Positions 1 through 8,960 are shown, counted from the stretch's first letter. The stretch is 48,798 nucleotides of DNA from Azospirillum humicireducens (GCF_001639105.2 NZ_CP028907.1:249529-298326); one strand, 5' to 3'. Notes: generated by a model not told the origin, from the sequence alone. Made by a program: numbers and translations.

Positions 1-1639
1 CACGGATTTCGGACAGCGTCCGGCTGGGGGTCAGGGCTTCGGGGTCGAGCTTGATGTGGATGATCGCCGGCAGGCCGGACGCGCGGGCGCGCTCGAAGGC
101 CGGGGCGAACTGGTCGGTGGTCTCCACCGTCTCGCCATGGCCGCCATAGGCGCGGGCGAAGGCGGCGAAATCGGGGTTCTTCAGCTGCGTGCCGGACACG
201 CGGCCGGGATATTCGCGCTCCTGGTGCATGCGGATGGTGCCGTACATGCCGTTGTCGACCAGCAGCACGATGACGGCGGCGCCCTCCTGCACGGCGGTGC
301 CGAACTCCAGCCCGGTCATCTGGAAGCAGCCGTCGCCGGCGAAGCACAGCACGTCGCGGGTGCGGTGCTGCAGCTTGGCGGCGATGGCGGCGGGCAGGCC
401 ATAGCCCATGGAACCGCAGGCCGGCGCCACCTGGGTGCCGAAGCGGCGGAAGCGGTGGAAGCGGTGGATCCAGGTGGCGTAGTTGCCGGCGCCGTTGGTG
501 AAGACGGCGTCAGGCTCCAGCCGCTCGTCCAGCCAGGCCATGATGCGGCCCATCTGCACGTCGCCCGGACCGGCGTCGGGCGGTGTGCTCCAGGCCTCGT
601 AGGCGGCGTGCGCAGCGTCGGCGCGGGCGGCCCAGCCGGGCTTCGCCGTTGCGGAGAGTGCGGCCGTCGCCTCAAGGAAAGCGGCCGGGGTGGCGACCAT
701 GCCGAGCGTCGGGCGATAGACGCGGCCGATCTCCTCCGCTCCGGGGTGGATGTGGACCACCGCCTTGCCGGGATCGGGACTGCCGAGCAGCCCGTAGCCC
801 TGCGACGGCACTTCGGAGAAGCGGTCGCCCAGCAGGATCAGCAGGTCGCTGTCCTTGACCAGCGCCGCCAGCTTCGGATTGATGCCCAGTCCGATGTCGC
901 CGGCATAGAGCGGGTGTCCGTGGTCGAACAGCATCTGGCGGCGGAAGGTGACAGCGACCGGCAACGACAGCCGCTCGGCGAAGTCCCGGAGGGCGGCGAC
1001 CGATTCCTCCCTCCAGCGGGAACCGCCGACGACCAGCAGCGGCCGGTCCGCCTTGCCCAGCAGATCGCCGAAGGCCGCCATCTGCGCCGGCGTCGGGGCG
1101 CTCTCCACCGCCAGGGCCAGCGGAGCCGCGGCCACGTCCGCGGTTTCGGTCAGCGTGTCTTCCGGCAGGGCCAGCACCACCGGGCCGGGCCGGCCGGCCA
1201 TCGCGGTGTGGAAGGCGCGGGAGATCATCTCCGGCACGCGGTCGGCGCTGTCGATCTCGGCGACCCACTTGCACATGCCGCCGAACAGCTTGCCGTAATC
1301 GACCTCCTGGAAGGCGTCGCGGCCGCGCATGCCGCGCTCGATCTGGCCGACCAGCACGACCAGCGGCGTTTCGTCCTGCTGGGCGACATGGATGCCGGAG
1401 GCGGCGTTGGTGGCGCCGGGGCCGCGGGTGACGAGGCAGACGCCGGGACGGCCGGTCAGCTTGGCCTGCGCCTCCGCCATCATCGCCGCACCGCCCTCGT
1501 GGCGGGCGACGACCATTTCGATGGGGCTGTCGTGCAGGGCGTCCAACACGGCGAGATAGCTCTCGCCCGGCACGCCGAACACCCGCCGCACGCCCTGCGC
1601 CTCCAGCGCTTCGACGATCAACTGACCACCGGTCTTCAT
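1..1639 (-). CDS. TPP-dependent enzyme, acetolactate synthase-like (3' end off window)
   Basis: Reading the minus strand from the ATG at 1637-1639 gives an open frame that runs off the left edge after about 546 codons, so only a few C-terminal residues can be missing for this family (usually about 550). The N-terminal pyrimidine-binding domain carries the catalytic glutamate in ARHEGGAAMMAEA (Glu48). The C-terminal domain has the TPP/Mg motif GDGCFQM starting at residue 435, with the closing Asn in VDNGMYG. The family includes acetolactate synthase, benzoylformate decarboxylase and related 2-oxoacid enzymes; the substrate cannot be told from the sequence. No regulatory small subunit is adjacent, so a biosynthetic IlvB is less likely than a catabolic relative. 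It is divergent from a LysR regulator that probably controls it. Confidence 0.88.
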   Translation of the reverse strand, partial: MKTGGQLIVEALEAQGVRRVFGVPGESYLAVLDALHDSPIEMVVARHEGGAAMMAEAQAKLTGRPGVCLVTRGPGATNAASGIHVAQQDETPLVVLVGQIERGMRGRDAFQEVDYGKLFGGMCKWVAEIDSADRVPEMISRAFHTAMAGRPGPVVLALPEDTLTETADVAAAPLALAVESAPTPAQMAAFGDLLGKADRPLLVVGGSRWREESVAALRDFAERLSLPVAVTFRRQMLFDHGHPLYAGDIGLGINPKLAALVKDSDLLILLGDRFSEVPSQGYGLLGSPDPGKAVVHIHPGAEEIGRVYRPTLGMVATPAAFLEATAALSATAKPGWAARADAAHAAYEAWSTPPDAGPGDVQMGRIMAWLDERLEPDAVFTNGAGNYATWIHRFHRFRRFGTQVAPACGSMGYGLPAAIAAKLQHRTRDVLCFAGDGCFQMTGLEFGTAVQEGAAVIVLLVDNGMYGTIRMHQEREYPGRVSGTQLKNPDFAAFARAYGGHGETVETTDQFAPAFERARASGLPAIIHIKLDPEALTPSRTLSEIR

Positions 1640-1666
1640 CGCGATGCCGCCCCGCCCTGCCTTGTG

Positions 1667-1676
1667 GGAATATTCC
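1667..1676. promoter_or_regulatory. Palindrome in divergent TPP gene/LysR promoter region
   Basis: The perfect 10-bp palindrome GGAATATTCC lies 28 bp upstream of the TPP-enzyme start and about 90 bp upstream of the LysR start. It is AT-rich against a GC-rich background. LysR proteins bind interrupted dyads in such divergent regions, so this is a plausible operator core. That role is inferred from position only. Confidence 0.35.
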
Positions 1677-1767
1677 GGATCTCCAGGATACCGACCGTGC
1701 CGTGCCGCGCGCCAGGGCGCAAACGACTTTCTTTCCACAGGTCATGAGCTTTGGTAATGAAGCGGTC

Positions 1768-2673
1768 ATGGATCTGCAGCGCCGCCTCCTCCCCTCCATG
1801 AGCATGCTGACCGCCTTCGAGGCAGCTGCCCGCACCGGCAGCTTCACCGCCGCGGCGGCGGAGCTGTCGCTGACGCAAGGCGCGGTCAGCCGGCAGGTCA
1901 AGGCGCTGGAGGACCAGATCGGCACCGCGCTGTTCACCCGCAAGGGCCAGCGGGTGAGCCTGACCCCGACCGGGGCGCTCTATGCCGACCCGATCCGCGA
2001 CGCGCTGCGCCAGATCGCGGCGGCAACCGTGCGGACCATCGCGGCACCCAAGGGCGGCGTCCTGAACCTCGCCATCCTGCCGACCTTCGGCACGCGCTGG
2101 CTGGTGCCGCGGCTGCCGGCCTTCCAGGCGGCGCACCCGCAGGTGACGATCCACTTCACCACCAAGCTGGCGCCCTTCGATTTCCGCCTCCACGACCTGG
2201 ACGCCGCCATCCATTACGGATTGGGCGACTGGCCCGACGCCGTCTGCGACCATCTGCTGGACGAGGAGGTGCTGCCGGTCTGCTCCCCCGCCTTCCTCGC
2301 GGCGCATCCGGTGGCGGAGCCCGCCGACCTGCCGGCGCTGCCGCTGCTGCACACCAGCACCCGCGCCGACGCCTGGAACGACTGGCTGTCGGCCCAGGGC
2401 CTCGCGCCCCGTCCCGGCGCCGGCATGGTGTTCGAACAGTTCGCCACGACCGCACAGGCGGCGGAGGCCGGGCTGGGCGTTGCATTGCTGCCGACCCTGC
2501 TGGTCCGCGCCGAGTTGGAGGACGGCACCCTGGTCCCGGCCATCGACCGGCCGCACCGCAGCGCGCGGGCCTATTACCTCGTCCATCCCCGCGGCAAGGC
2601 CAACCACCCGCCCTTCGCCGCCTTCCGGCAGTGGCTTCTGGCGGAGGCGCGGGGAGAACAGGCTCCCGCGTAG
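1768..2673 (+). CDS. LysR-family regulator, GcvA-like
   Basis: A 301-residue DNA-binding transcription factor. Residues about 9-68 form the LysR winged helix (MLTAFEAAARTGSFTAAA followed by QGAVSRQVKALE), and the rest is a periplasmic-binding-protein-like effector domain. The LPS-x-x-x-L-x-AFEAAAR start and overall length match the GcvA subgroup. I chose the ATG at 1768 because it gives the usual short lead into the helix-turn-helix; an in-frame ATG at 1744 and longer starts are possible and no Shine-Dalgarno site decides between them. It is divergent from the TPP enzyme, the standard arrangement for a LysR regulator and its target; the effector is unknown. Confidence 0.9.
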   Translation: MDLQRRLLPSMSMLTAFEAAARTGSFTAAAAELSLTQGAVSRQVKALEDQIGTALFTRKGQRVSLTPTGALYADPIRDALRQIAAATVRTIAAPKGGVLNLAILPTFGTRWLVPRLPAFQAAHPQVTIHFTTKLAPFDFRLHDLDAAIHYGLGDWPDAVCDHLLDEEVLPVCSPAFLAAHPVAEPADLPALPLLHTSTRADAWNDWLSAQGLAPRPGAGMVFEQFATTAQAAEAGLGVALLPTLLVRAELEDGTLVPAIDRPHRSARAYYLVHPRGKANHPPFAAFRQWLLAEARGEQAPA

Positions 2674-2674
2674 C

Positions 2675-4453
2675 TCAGACAGCCACCAGGTCCCCGGTGC
2701 CCTCGCCGTCGCGGCGCACCGTCAGCCTGCGGTCATGGAAGGCGGCGAGGTTGGGGCGGTGGCCGATGCTGACCATGGCGGTGCCGGGCAGGCGCTCGCG
2801 CAGCAGGCGGTAGAGCCGCTCCTCCGTCTCCGGGTCGCAGGCCGAGGTCGCCTCGTCCAGATAGAGCCAGCCGGGCTTGTGCAGCAGGGCGCGGGCGACG
2901 GCGATGCGTTGCTGCTCGCCGCCGGACAGGCGTTGCGACCAGTGGTCCTCCTCCGCCAGCCGGTCGGCGAAGCCGGCCATGCCGACGGCGTCCAGGGCCT
3001 CGCGCACCGTTTCGGTCCCGAAGGCATCCGGGGCGGCCGGATAGGTGACGGCGGCGCGCAGGGTTCCGATGGGGAGATAGGGCCGCTGCGGCAGGATCAT
3101 GCTGCCGGTGGCGGCGTCGGTGCCGCCGGCCGGCAGCGCGATGCGGCCCTGGCCGAAGGGCCAGATGCCGGCGATGGCGCGCAGGATCGTGCTCTTGCCC
3201 GAGCCGGAAGGACCGGTGATCAGCAGCGTCTCGCCCGGCCGGACCGTCAGGTCGGCGCGCAGCAGCGGCGTGCCTCCGGTCGGCAGCGTCAGGGCCAGCC
3301 CGTCAAGCGTCAGGGCCGGGCCGCTTGCTGCCGTACGCTCCACCCCTGCATGGTCGCGGCTGGCTGCCCGGACGGCCTCCACCGCATGGTGGAAGCCGGT
3401 CAGGCGGCTGGTGGTGGCGTGCCAGTCGGCGAGGTTGACATAGGCGTCGATGAACCAGGACAGCGACCCCTGCACCTGCCCGAAGGCCTGGGAGGTCTGC
3501 ATCAGCGAGCCCAGCGGCAGGGCGCCGCTGAAATAGCGCGGGGCGGCGACCAGCAGCGGGAAGATGACGGCAACCTGGCCATAGGCCGAGGTGAACCAGA
3601 CCAGCCGCTTCTGCGTGCGCATCAGCGCCCACCAGTTGGCGACGACGCGGGCGAAGCGCTCGTTGAAGCCGCGGGCTTCCTGCGCCTCGCCCTGCTGCAG
3701 GGCGACGCTTTCGGCATTCTCGCGCAGGCGGACCATGGCGAAGCGGAAGTCGGCCTCGTAACGCTGCTGTTCGAAGCTGAGCCGCGCCAGCGGCTTGCCG
3801 ATCCGGTGGGTGATCCAGGTGCCTGCGACGGCATAGACGAGCGCCACCCACACCATGTAGCCGGGCAAATCGATGCCCAGCCACGGAATGGCGACCGAGC
3901 CCGACAGGCTCCACAGGATGGCGAGGAAGGAGACCAGCGAGACCAGATTGGTCAGGAAGCCCAGCGACAGGCTCAGCGTCAGCTGCACGAAGCCGCGCAG
4001 ATCCTCGGCGATGCGCTGGTCGGGATTGTCGGTGCCGGTGTGGGCGAATTGCAGGCGGTAATAGGTCTGGTTCTCCAGCCAGTCGCCGAGATAACGGTCG
4101 GTCAGCCAGCGGCGCCAGCGGATCTGAAGCATCTGGTTCAGGTACAGGCGGTAGACCGCGACCGCGATGAAGATCAGCGCCAGCCCGCCGAAGACCAGAA
4201 GGGAGTGGACGAAGGCGCCCTGATCCTTCTCCTGCAGTGCATTGAAAATGTCGGCGTTGATCTGGGTGAACCAGACCTCCATGAACACCGCCGCCAGATT
4301 GAGGATGACGATCGCAGCCAGCAGGCCGCGTGCCGCCCATTTTTCGTCCGAGGACCAATATGGTCTGGTCAGGCGCCAGACATCGGACAGGAAATCACGG
4401 GCGGCGGACAGACGTCCGGTGGGAGCAGGCGGAGAATATGCACGCGCGGGCAT
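2675..4453 (-). CDS. ABC transporter, fused permease-ATPase (SbmA/YddA type)
   Basis: A 592-residue half-transporter with an N-terminal membrane domain of the SbmA/BacA-like class (segments near residues 45-65, 85-105, 185-220 and 290-310) and a C-terminal ATPase. The ATPase shows Walker A GPSGSGKS with Lys420, signature LSGGEQQR at 509-516 and Walker B WLYLDE with Asp533 and Glu534. It would act as a homodimer in the inner membrane. Relatives include E. coli YddA and the fatty-acyl or peptide transporters of the ABC_membrane_2 family; the substrate is not evident. Its stop lies one base beyond the convergent LysR stop, leaving no room for a terminator. The start ATG at 4451-4453 has only a weak ribosome-binding site. 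Confidence 0.92.
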   Translation of the reverse strand: MPARAYSPPAPTGRLSAARDFLSDVWRLTRPYWSSDEKWAARGLLAAIVILNLAAVFMEVWFTQINADIFNALQEKDQGAFVHSLLVFGGLALIFIAVAVYRLYLNQMLQIRWRRWLTDRYLGDWLENQTYYRLQFAHTGTDNPDQRIAEDLRGFVQLTLSLSLGFLTNLVSLVSFLAILWSLSGSVAIPWLGIDLPGYMVWVALVYAVAGTWITHRIGKPLARLSFEQQRYEADFRFAMVRLRENAESVALQQGEAQEARGFNERFARVVANWWALMRTQKRLVWFTSAYGQVAVIFPLLVAAPRYFSGALPLGSLMQTSQAFGQVQGSLSWFIDAYVNLADWHATTSRLTGFHHAVEAVRAASRDHAGVERTAASGPALTLDGLALTLPTGGTPLLRADLTVRPGETLLITGPSGSGKSTILRAIAGIWPFGQGRIALPAGGTDAATGSMILPQRPYLPIGTLRAAVTYPAAPDAFGTETVREALDAVGMAGFADRLAEEDHWSQRLSGGEQQRIAVARALLHKPGWLYLDEATSACDPETEERLYRLLRERLPGTAMVSIGHRPNLAAFHDRRLTVRRDGEGTGDLVAV

Positions 4454-4558
4454 CGGCGGGGCACTCGCAAGCGGTCAGCACATGGAGTGCCGATTACCAC
4501 CCTTTGCCGCACCGGAGGTATGAATTCGCTGTCACTTGCCGCCGGCGGATCGGCCGCG

Positions 4559-4582
4559 GCCGCCGCAGGATGCAGCGGCGGC
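4559..4582 (-). terminator. Hairpin downstream of the LuxR-type regulator
   Basis: The arms GCCGCCGC and GCGGCGGC (8 bp, perfect) enclose an 8-base loop, about 65 bases past the stop of the minus-strand regulator ending at 4647. No T-run follows on the minus strand, so it is at best a weak terminator or a 3' end-protecting structure. Confidence 0.3.
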
Positions 4583-4646
4583 ATGGTGCCGGAGGGGGGC
4601 GCTGGACGGCAAGATCGGCAGCGCCGCGCCCCGAGGCAGCCGGGTC

Positions 4647-5456
4647 CTACGGCCCGGTCCGTTCCAGGAAGTACTCCATTTCCTGGATGATGCCGCTCTG
4701 GGCGGCCCACAGGGCGGCCTGGGTGCGGTTGCGGACGTTGATGGTCTGCATGATGTGGCGCACATGCAGCTTGACCAGATCCTCGGTCATCAGCATCTCG
4801 CGCGCGATCTCCTTGTTGCTGCATCCGTCCATGATCAGCTTCAGGATGCGTGCATGGCGCGGATAGAGGCCGGGATAGCCCAGAAGCTCGGATTCATGCT
4901 GGGCCACCGCCCCGTCCTCGCCGCCGCGGCGCAGGGCCGTGGGCGAGAAATAGTCGAAGCATTCCTCCGGCACCACCGGTTCGCCGGCATGGATCAGCCG
5001 CAGGGCCAGGACGAAGGCGGTCGGCGCCATCCGGTTCAGCAGATAGCCGCGCACGCCGAAGCGCAACGCCATCCTCATATGGTGGGCGGAGAATTCGTCC
5101 GCGATCATCGCCAGCCTGGCGTCCTCGCCGTACCAGTTGCGGAAGTTCCAGGCATCGGTCTTCAGCGAGGCGAGATCGAACAGGACAATGTCCGCGGTCC
5201 GTTCGCCGGCTCCTTCGGCGACGCCATGGGCGGCCGGCGGTTCCAGCGTGACCACCGCCCCGCCGGCGGAGAAGCCGCCGGCATACCGGTCGGCCGCCCC
5301 ATTCGCCCGCCCGTTCCATGCCGTCTTCGGGGAAAGCCCCGTGGCAAGACGGCTTTGCGGATCGATGACCTCGAAGCAATCATCCAGGATGTTCAGGATG
5401 GATTCACGCAGCAATCGGCTTTGATTGTGGACTATCACACGAATGCGATCTGGCAT
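4647..5456 (-). CDS. LuxR/FixJ-type response regulator with degenerate receiver
   Basis: The 269-residue protein starts at the ATG at 5454-5456, preceded by GGGGGAG at good spacing. Residues about 205-262 form a LuxR-type helix-turn-helix (LIMDGCSNKEIAREM, then KLHVRHIMQTINVRNR). The N-terminal half aligns with a NarL/FixJ receiver but is altered. The acidic pair after strand 1 is Asn11-Gln12, the conserved Thr/Ser is Ala119 and the conserved Lys is Asn141, while Asp94 in IVLFDLASL remains. Residues about 35-85 form an insertion not seen in canonical receivers. It therefore probably works without normal phosphorylation. No sensor kinase is adjacent. Its position beside the polysaccharide locus suggests control of EPS or surface functions, which is an inference. 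Confidence 0.85.
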   Translation of the reverse strand: MPDRIRVIVHNQSRLLRESILNILDDCFEVIDPQSRLATGLSPKTAWNGRANGAADRYAGGFSAGGAVVTLEPPAAHGVAEGAGERTADIVLFDLASLKTDAWNFRNWYGEDARLAMIADEFSAHHMRMALRFGVRGYLLNRMAPTAFVLALRLIHAGEPVVPEECFDYFSPTALRRGGEDGAVAQHESELLGYPGLYPRHARILKLIMDGCSNKEIAREMLMTEDLVKLHVRHIMQTINVRNRTQAALWAAQSGIIQEMEYFLERTGP

Positions 5457-6100
5457 GTCCGTCTCCCCCAGGAATGGACGATATGGCGGGCGACACCATC
5501 GCGCGGCCGGGCCGCAAGGCCTCCTCCCCCGGACGCTGTACGGACTGTCGGCATGGGGGCGCGGCGATTCAGGCTGCCGGATTCTTCCGTCCGGCAATTT
5601 GCCTTCGGCTCCCCGTTCGAGCCTTCGCGTTGCTCCGTCGACTGCCGCCGCGCTGAACCGGCGCGATGGGCGAAATCGATGGACGACGCACGTTGTATCG
5701 ATGGGTGCGTGTTCGTCCAATCGAATTTAGATCAAACTATGATCCGGCACTCACGGCGTTGTCTTCATCACTTTTGGAAGGCTTCTAGGTTCAGAGGGGG
5801 AGAGTTCGAAGCCGGCAGGAGAAGCCCCGCCCTGAAAGGGGAACAGTAATTGGTCGTTCTTGCACTGGATATGGGAAGTGATAGCCCGGTCAATCCGCGT
5901 GGAGCGTCAGTGGATCACGACTTGTGGAGAGGGGGTGTCGATGAACCCGCTGAAAGAATGCGTCGGCCCTGCAAGAGGAAAATTCTTAAAAAACAACTAT
6001 AGCTAGATGCAGCGACTTTGCGCTCTGTTCCATTACCGCCCGCCCTTGAAAACAATATAGACTCTTACACAGGGGGCGCCAGCCGGAAAATTCGGGCACC
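5457..6100. other. Long intergenic region, no confident gene
   Basis: About 640 bases upstream of the LuxR-type regulator and beyond the terminator of the CBM-like gene. From about 5700 to 6080 the DNA is clearly more AT-rich than its surroundings. The only candidate gene is a 21-codon frame at 5941-6006, listed separately. No tRNA, repeat or mobile element was recognised. The promoter of the regulator must lie here, but I could not place it. Confidence 0.6.
5941..6006 (+). CDS. Possible 21-residue small ORF
   Basis: ATG at 5941 follows the strong ribosome-binding-like GGAGAGGGGG and opens a 21-codon frame (MNPLKECVGPARGKFLKNNYS) ending in TAG. It is basic, without a membrane segment, and resembles nothing I know. 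It could equally be chance in an AT-rich leader; only the Shine-Dalgarno match supports it. Confidence 0.2.
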   Translation: MNPLKECVGPARGKFLKNNYS

Positions 6101-6146
6101 AAAAGAAAGCGGGGGCGGAGCCCCGCCGAAGCGGGCCGCCGCCCCC
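6101..6146 (-). terminator. Intrinsic terminator of the CBM-like protein gene
   Basis: Read on the minus strand, GGGGGCGG and CCGCCCCC (6111-6118 and 6139-6146) form an outer stem around an inner GCCCGC/GCGGGC stem. It is followed by a T-rich tail corresponding to the A-rich bases at 6101-6109. It lies 44 bases past the stop codon at 6190. Confidence 0.75.
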
Positions 6147-6189
6147 ATCCCGAACCGTCCGGTTCCTTCTTATGCCGCCGTCCGCTCCC

Positions 6190-8916
6190 TTAAGCCGCCA
6201 TGTCCTGGGTGATGGCGTAGACGCCGGTGTCCCAGCGGTCGATGGCGGTGTCGAAGCTGCCGACGCCGTTCACCACGTCGAAGCCCTGGGTGGTGTTGTG
6301 GATCAGGTCCTGGACCGTGTAATGGCCGTTGGCCAATTGCAGCTCCACATGGGTCGCCACCGACTTGCGCGCCGCGGTGTCGTTGAAATCCACCCGGTCG
6401 GACGCGACCACGATCAGCCGGTCCTTCTGGTCGTAGAAGCCGTAGCCGGTGATCTGGGCGTCCGGATCCTTGTCGGTGAAGGTCAGCGGGTGCTTGTAGG
6501 CCAGCGCCTCGTCGCCGATCAGCACCGGGGCCTTGGCCTTCAGGGCGGCGATCTCGGCGTCGCTGAACAGGCTTTTGCCGTTGTAGGTCGCCTGCGGGAT
6601 GATCCAGGCGCTGGGCGCGCCGGCCTTGGTCATCGCCGGCAGGGCCGCGTCGCTGACGTAATAGCCGAAGGTCACGCCGGCATCGTGCAGCTTGGTGATC
6701 GGCGTCAGCAGCTCGCCCAGATAGGCGTTGCCGATGGAGTTGCCGGCCGGCTCAAGCGCGTTCATCGCCTTTTCGGCATTGACGCTGTAATAGAGCGCCG
6801 GGCCGAAGGGGCGGGTCGGCACGATGTCGCGCAGCATGTCCAGCCAGGGTTGCTTCACCTCGCCCCAGTCGTGATAGCTGCGCGACCACTGCTCCGCGGC
6901 GCGGCGCACGCCGCCCTGGTCGTCGGCGATCATCGTCCAGCCGCTCTGCAGCCAGGTCTGTTCCAGCCGGCCCCAGCCCAGCTCCTCGCGCACCGTGCCG
7001 GTGACGCCGGTGTAGAGGCTGTTCACGGCGCCCCAGTAATCATCCTCCGACGAGGACATCATGTGGCCGAAATGGGCGTCCGGCGCGCGGGCGGCGTGGA
7101 TGCCCAGCATCGCCTGCTCGTAGGAGGCCGGCGCCTGCTTGTGCTGCATCGTGAAGCGTTCGAGGGTCTGCACGTTGAAGAGGATATCGTCCTCGTTCAT
7201 CTTCTCGGCGATCACCCGCGCGTCGACGCCGGCGAATTCGCGCATCGCCGCCGGGGTGAAGGACACCTGCGTCGTCAGCCAGGCCGCCTTGCCGGTGTGC
7301 TTGACGATGGAGTCGTCCAGTGCCTTCCAGCTGTCGGCCCAGCCGTCGACGAAATAGTCCAGCCACTTGGTCGGATGGTTGGCGACGATGTCGTCGGCCT
7401 GCTGCGCCAGGGTGGTACCGGACAGCTTGATGCCGGTCCTGGCGCTGAATTCCGCGATCATCCGCGTGTTGAAGAAGTCCATCACGCCGGAATGCGGGCT
7501 GCCGTCGAAGAAGTCGGCAAGCTCATAGCCGCGGGTGCCGGTCAGGGCGGACAGGCGGCCCAGCTTGTCGGCCATCCAGTCGCCGTAATGGGCGGTGCCG
7601 CCGGTCCAGCTGGCCGGCGCGTCCTTGGCGTCCAGCGGCATCAGCGGGCTGACATAGCCCCAGCCATAGGGATTGCCGCTGTCGGAGTTGAGGATGTTGC
7701 CGTCGGCGTCGCGCCCCAGATACTGCTGGTGCGCCTTGACCCAGGAGACCCACGCCTTGTGTCCGCCGAGAGTGGCGAACTCGCCGCCGGTCTGCGAATA
7801 CTCGAAGGTGTCCTCCCACAGCTGCAGGCCGATCAGCGGCATCACCCCGTCGGCCAGATGGTCGGCGGCGACGGCGCGCGTCTCCTTCAGGTGGCTGGCG
7901 CTGGCATAGTCGGGCACCGACTCCCAGAACAGGTGCTGCGGCGCCAGACCGCGGTCCGCGCCCCAGGAGATGGCGGACACGTCCGACTTCAGCGGCGGGC
8001 GGTCGCTGCTGACCCCGGCACTGGCGGTATGCTCGTTCTTCGGCAGCGTCGTGGTGGGGGGCGGCGTGACGGGCGCGGTCGTGGTGCCGCCCAGCATCGC
8101 CTTGGTGACGGGGACGCTCAGCGTGCCGTTCCACCACAGCCCCTGCTGGCCGGCGATGACGTCCTTGCCGTCCAGCGCGCCGCGGTCGTAGGTGACCCCG
8201 GCTGCGGTGGAGGAGACGCTGTGGCCGTTCACCACGACGGAGCCGACATAGAGGCTGCGGTCCTGGCCGTTGACGACGGCGTCGTTGTCGTACTGGACCT
8301 GGATCTTGTGAGCCAGCGCCGGGTCGAGGTCGACCGTGAACGTGTAGGCGGTCTGGCTGGTGGCGGACACCTTCGCCTCGCCCACCACCTTGCCGTCGGC
8401 CAGCAGCTTGAAGTGCGGCGGCACGCCGCCGGCGCTCTTGCCCCAGGCGTTGACGACGACGCTGAAGGCCTTGGTGGCGGCAGGTTCGGCGGTGGCCGTG
8501 TCCGGGGCCGGGAACAGGGTCGCCGGCAGCGGGACGTTCAGCGCGCCACCCCAATACATCGCTTCCTGGCCCTTCACCACGTCGCGACCGTCGACCGCGC
8601 CCTTGTCGTAGGTCACCGACGGGTCGGTCACGGCGATCGGGGTGCCGTTCACGGAGACGGCGCGGACGAACAGGTTGCGGTCGGCGCCGCCCGCCATCCC
8701 GTCATTGTCGTAGACGAGCTGCAAATTGTGCGCGGTGCCGGCGGCGACCTTGGCGCTGATGCTGTAGCGCCCGGCACTGCTGCTGTTCACCATCGCCTGT
8801 CCGATGGTCGCGCCGTCCAGCTTCAGCGCCAGATGCGGCCAGACGCCGCCGGCTTCCTGACCCCACGCGTCGATCGCGAAGGTGACATCGATGAGATTGG
8901 ACCCGGTGATCGCCAT
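6190..8916 (-). CDS. Two CBM36/60-like modules plus putative glycoside hydrolase domain
   Basis: 908 residues from the ATG at 8914-8916, chosen because GGGAG precedes it; an ATG at 8955 is in frame. Residues 7-130 and 149-270 are two copies of one module, both with an AWGQEAGG/AWGKSAGG loop, a YDND motif (69-72 and 209-212) and the tail YDxGAxDGxDVxxGQ. This pattern is that of calcium-dependent xylan-binding-like domains (CBM36/60). A Thr/Pro-rich linker (about 275-295) leads to about 610 residues that look like a TIM-barrel hydrolase, rich in Trp, Asp and Glu (for example YELADFFDGSPHSG and YGWGYVSPL), but I cannot name a family. No N-terminal signal peptide is visible, so export, if any, would be signal-less. 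It sits next to the EPS operon and has its own terminator; probably it binds or cleaves the polymer. Confidence 0.85.
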   Translation of the reverse strand: MAITGSNLIDVTFAIDAWGQEAGGVWPHLALKLDGATIGQAMVNSSSAGRYSISAKVAAGTAHNLQLVYDNDGMAGGADRNLFVRAVSVNGTPIAVTDPSVTYDKGAVDGRDVVKGQEAMYWGGALNVPLPATLFPAPDTATAEPAATKAFSVVVNAWGKSAGGVPPHFKLLADGKVVGEAKVSATSQTAYTFTVDLDPALAHKIQVQYDNDAVVNGQDRSLYVGSVVVNGHSVSSTAAGVTYDRGALDGKDVIAGQQGLWWNGTLSVPVTKAMLGGTTTAPVTPPPTTTLPKNEHTASAGVSSDRPPLKSDVSAISWGADRGLAPQHLFWESVPDYASASHLKETRAVAADHLADGVMPLIGLQLWEDTFEYSQTGGEFATLGGHKAWVSWVKAHQQYLGRDADGNILNSDSGNPYGWGYVSPLMPLDAKDAPASWTGGTAHYGDWMADKLGRLSALTGTRGYELADFFDGSPHSGVMDFFNTRMIAEFSARTGIKLSGTTLAQQADDIVANHPTKWLDYFVDGWADSWKALDDSIVKHTGKAAWLTTQVSFTPAAMREFAGVDARVIAEKMNEDDILFNVQTLERFTMQHKQAPASYEQAMLGIHAARAPDAHFGHMMSSSEDDYWGAVNSLYTGVTGTVREELGWGRLEQTWLQSGWTMIADDQGGVRRAAEQWSRSYHDWGEVKQPWLDMLRDIVPTRPFGPALYYSVNAEKAMNALEPAGNSIGNAYLGELLTPITKLHDAGVTFGYYVSDAALPAMTKAGAPSAWIIPQATYNGKSLFSDAEIAALKAKAPVLIGDEALAYKHPLTFTDKDPDAQITGYGFYDQKDRLIVVASDRVDFNDTAARKSVATHVELQLANGHYTVQDLIHNTTQGFDVVNGVGSFDTAIDRWDTGVYAITQDMAA

Positions 8917-8960
8917 CGGCACGACTCCCATTAACCAAAGATTCAGAAAGTGCAAGGTCG

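Noticed and set aside
56..1747. Long plus-strand open frame of 563 codons opposite the TPP enzyme
   Set aside because: It is the mirror of a real minus-strand gene in GC-rich DNA; its translation is Gly/Ala/Arg/His-rich without domains.
5457..5720. Upstream extension of the LuxR-type regulator by 88 residues
   Set aside because: Arg/Pro-rich, unlike a receiver domain start, whereas the ATG at 5456 has a strong GGGGGAG site and begins the receiver fold directly.
6172..8934. 920-codon plus-strand frame opposite the CBM-like protein
   Set aside because: Mirror frame caused by codon bias; low-complexity translation, while the minus strand has clear repeated modules, a ribosome-binding site and a terminator.
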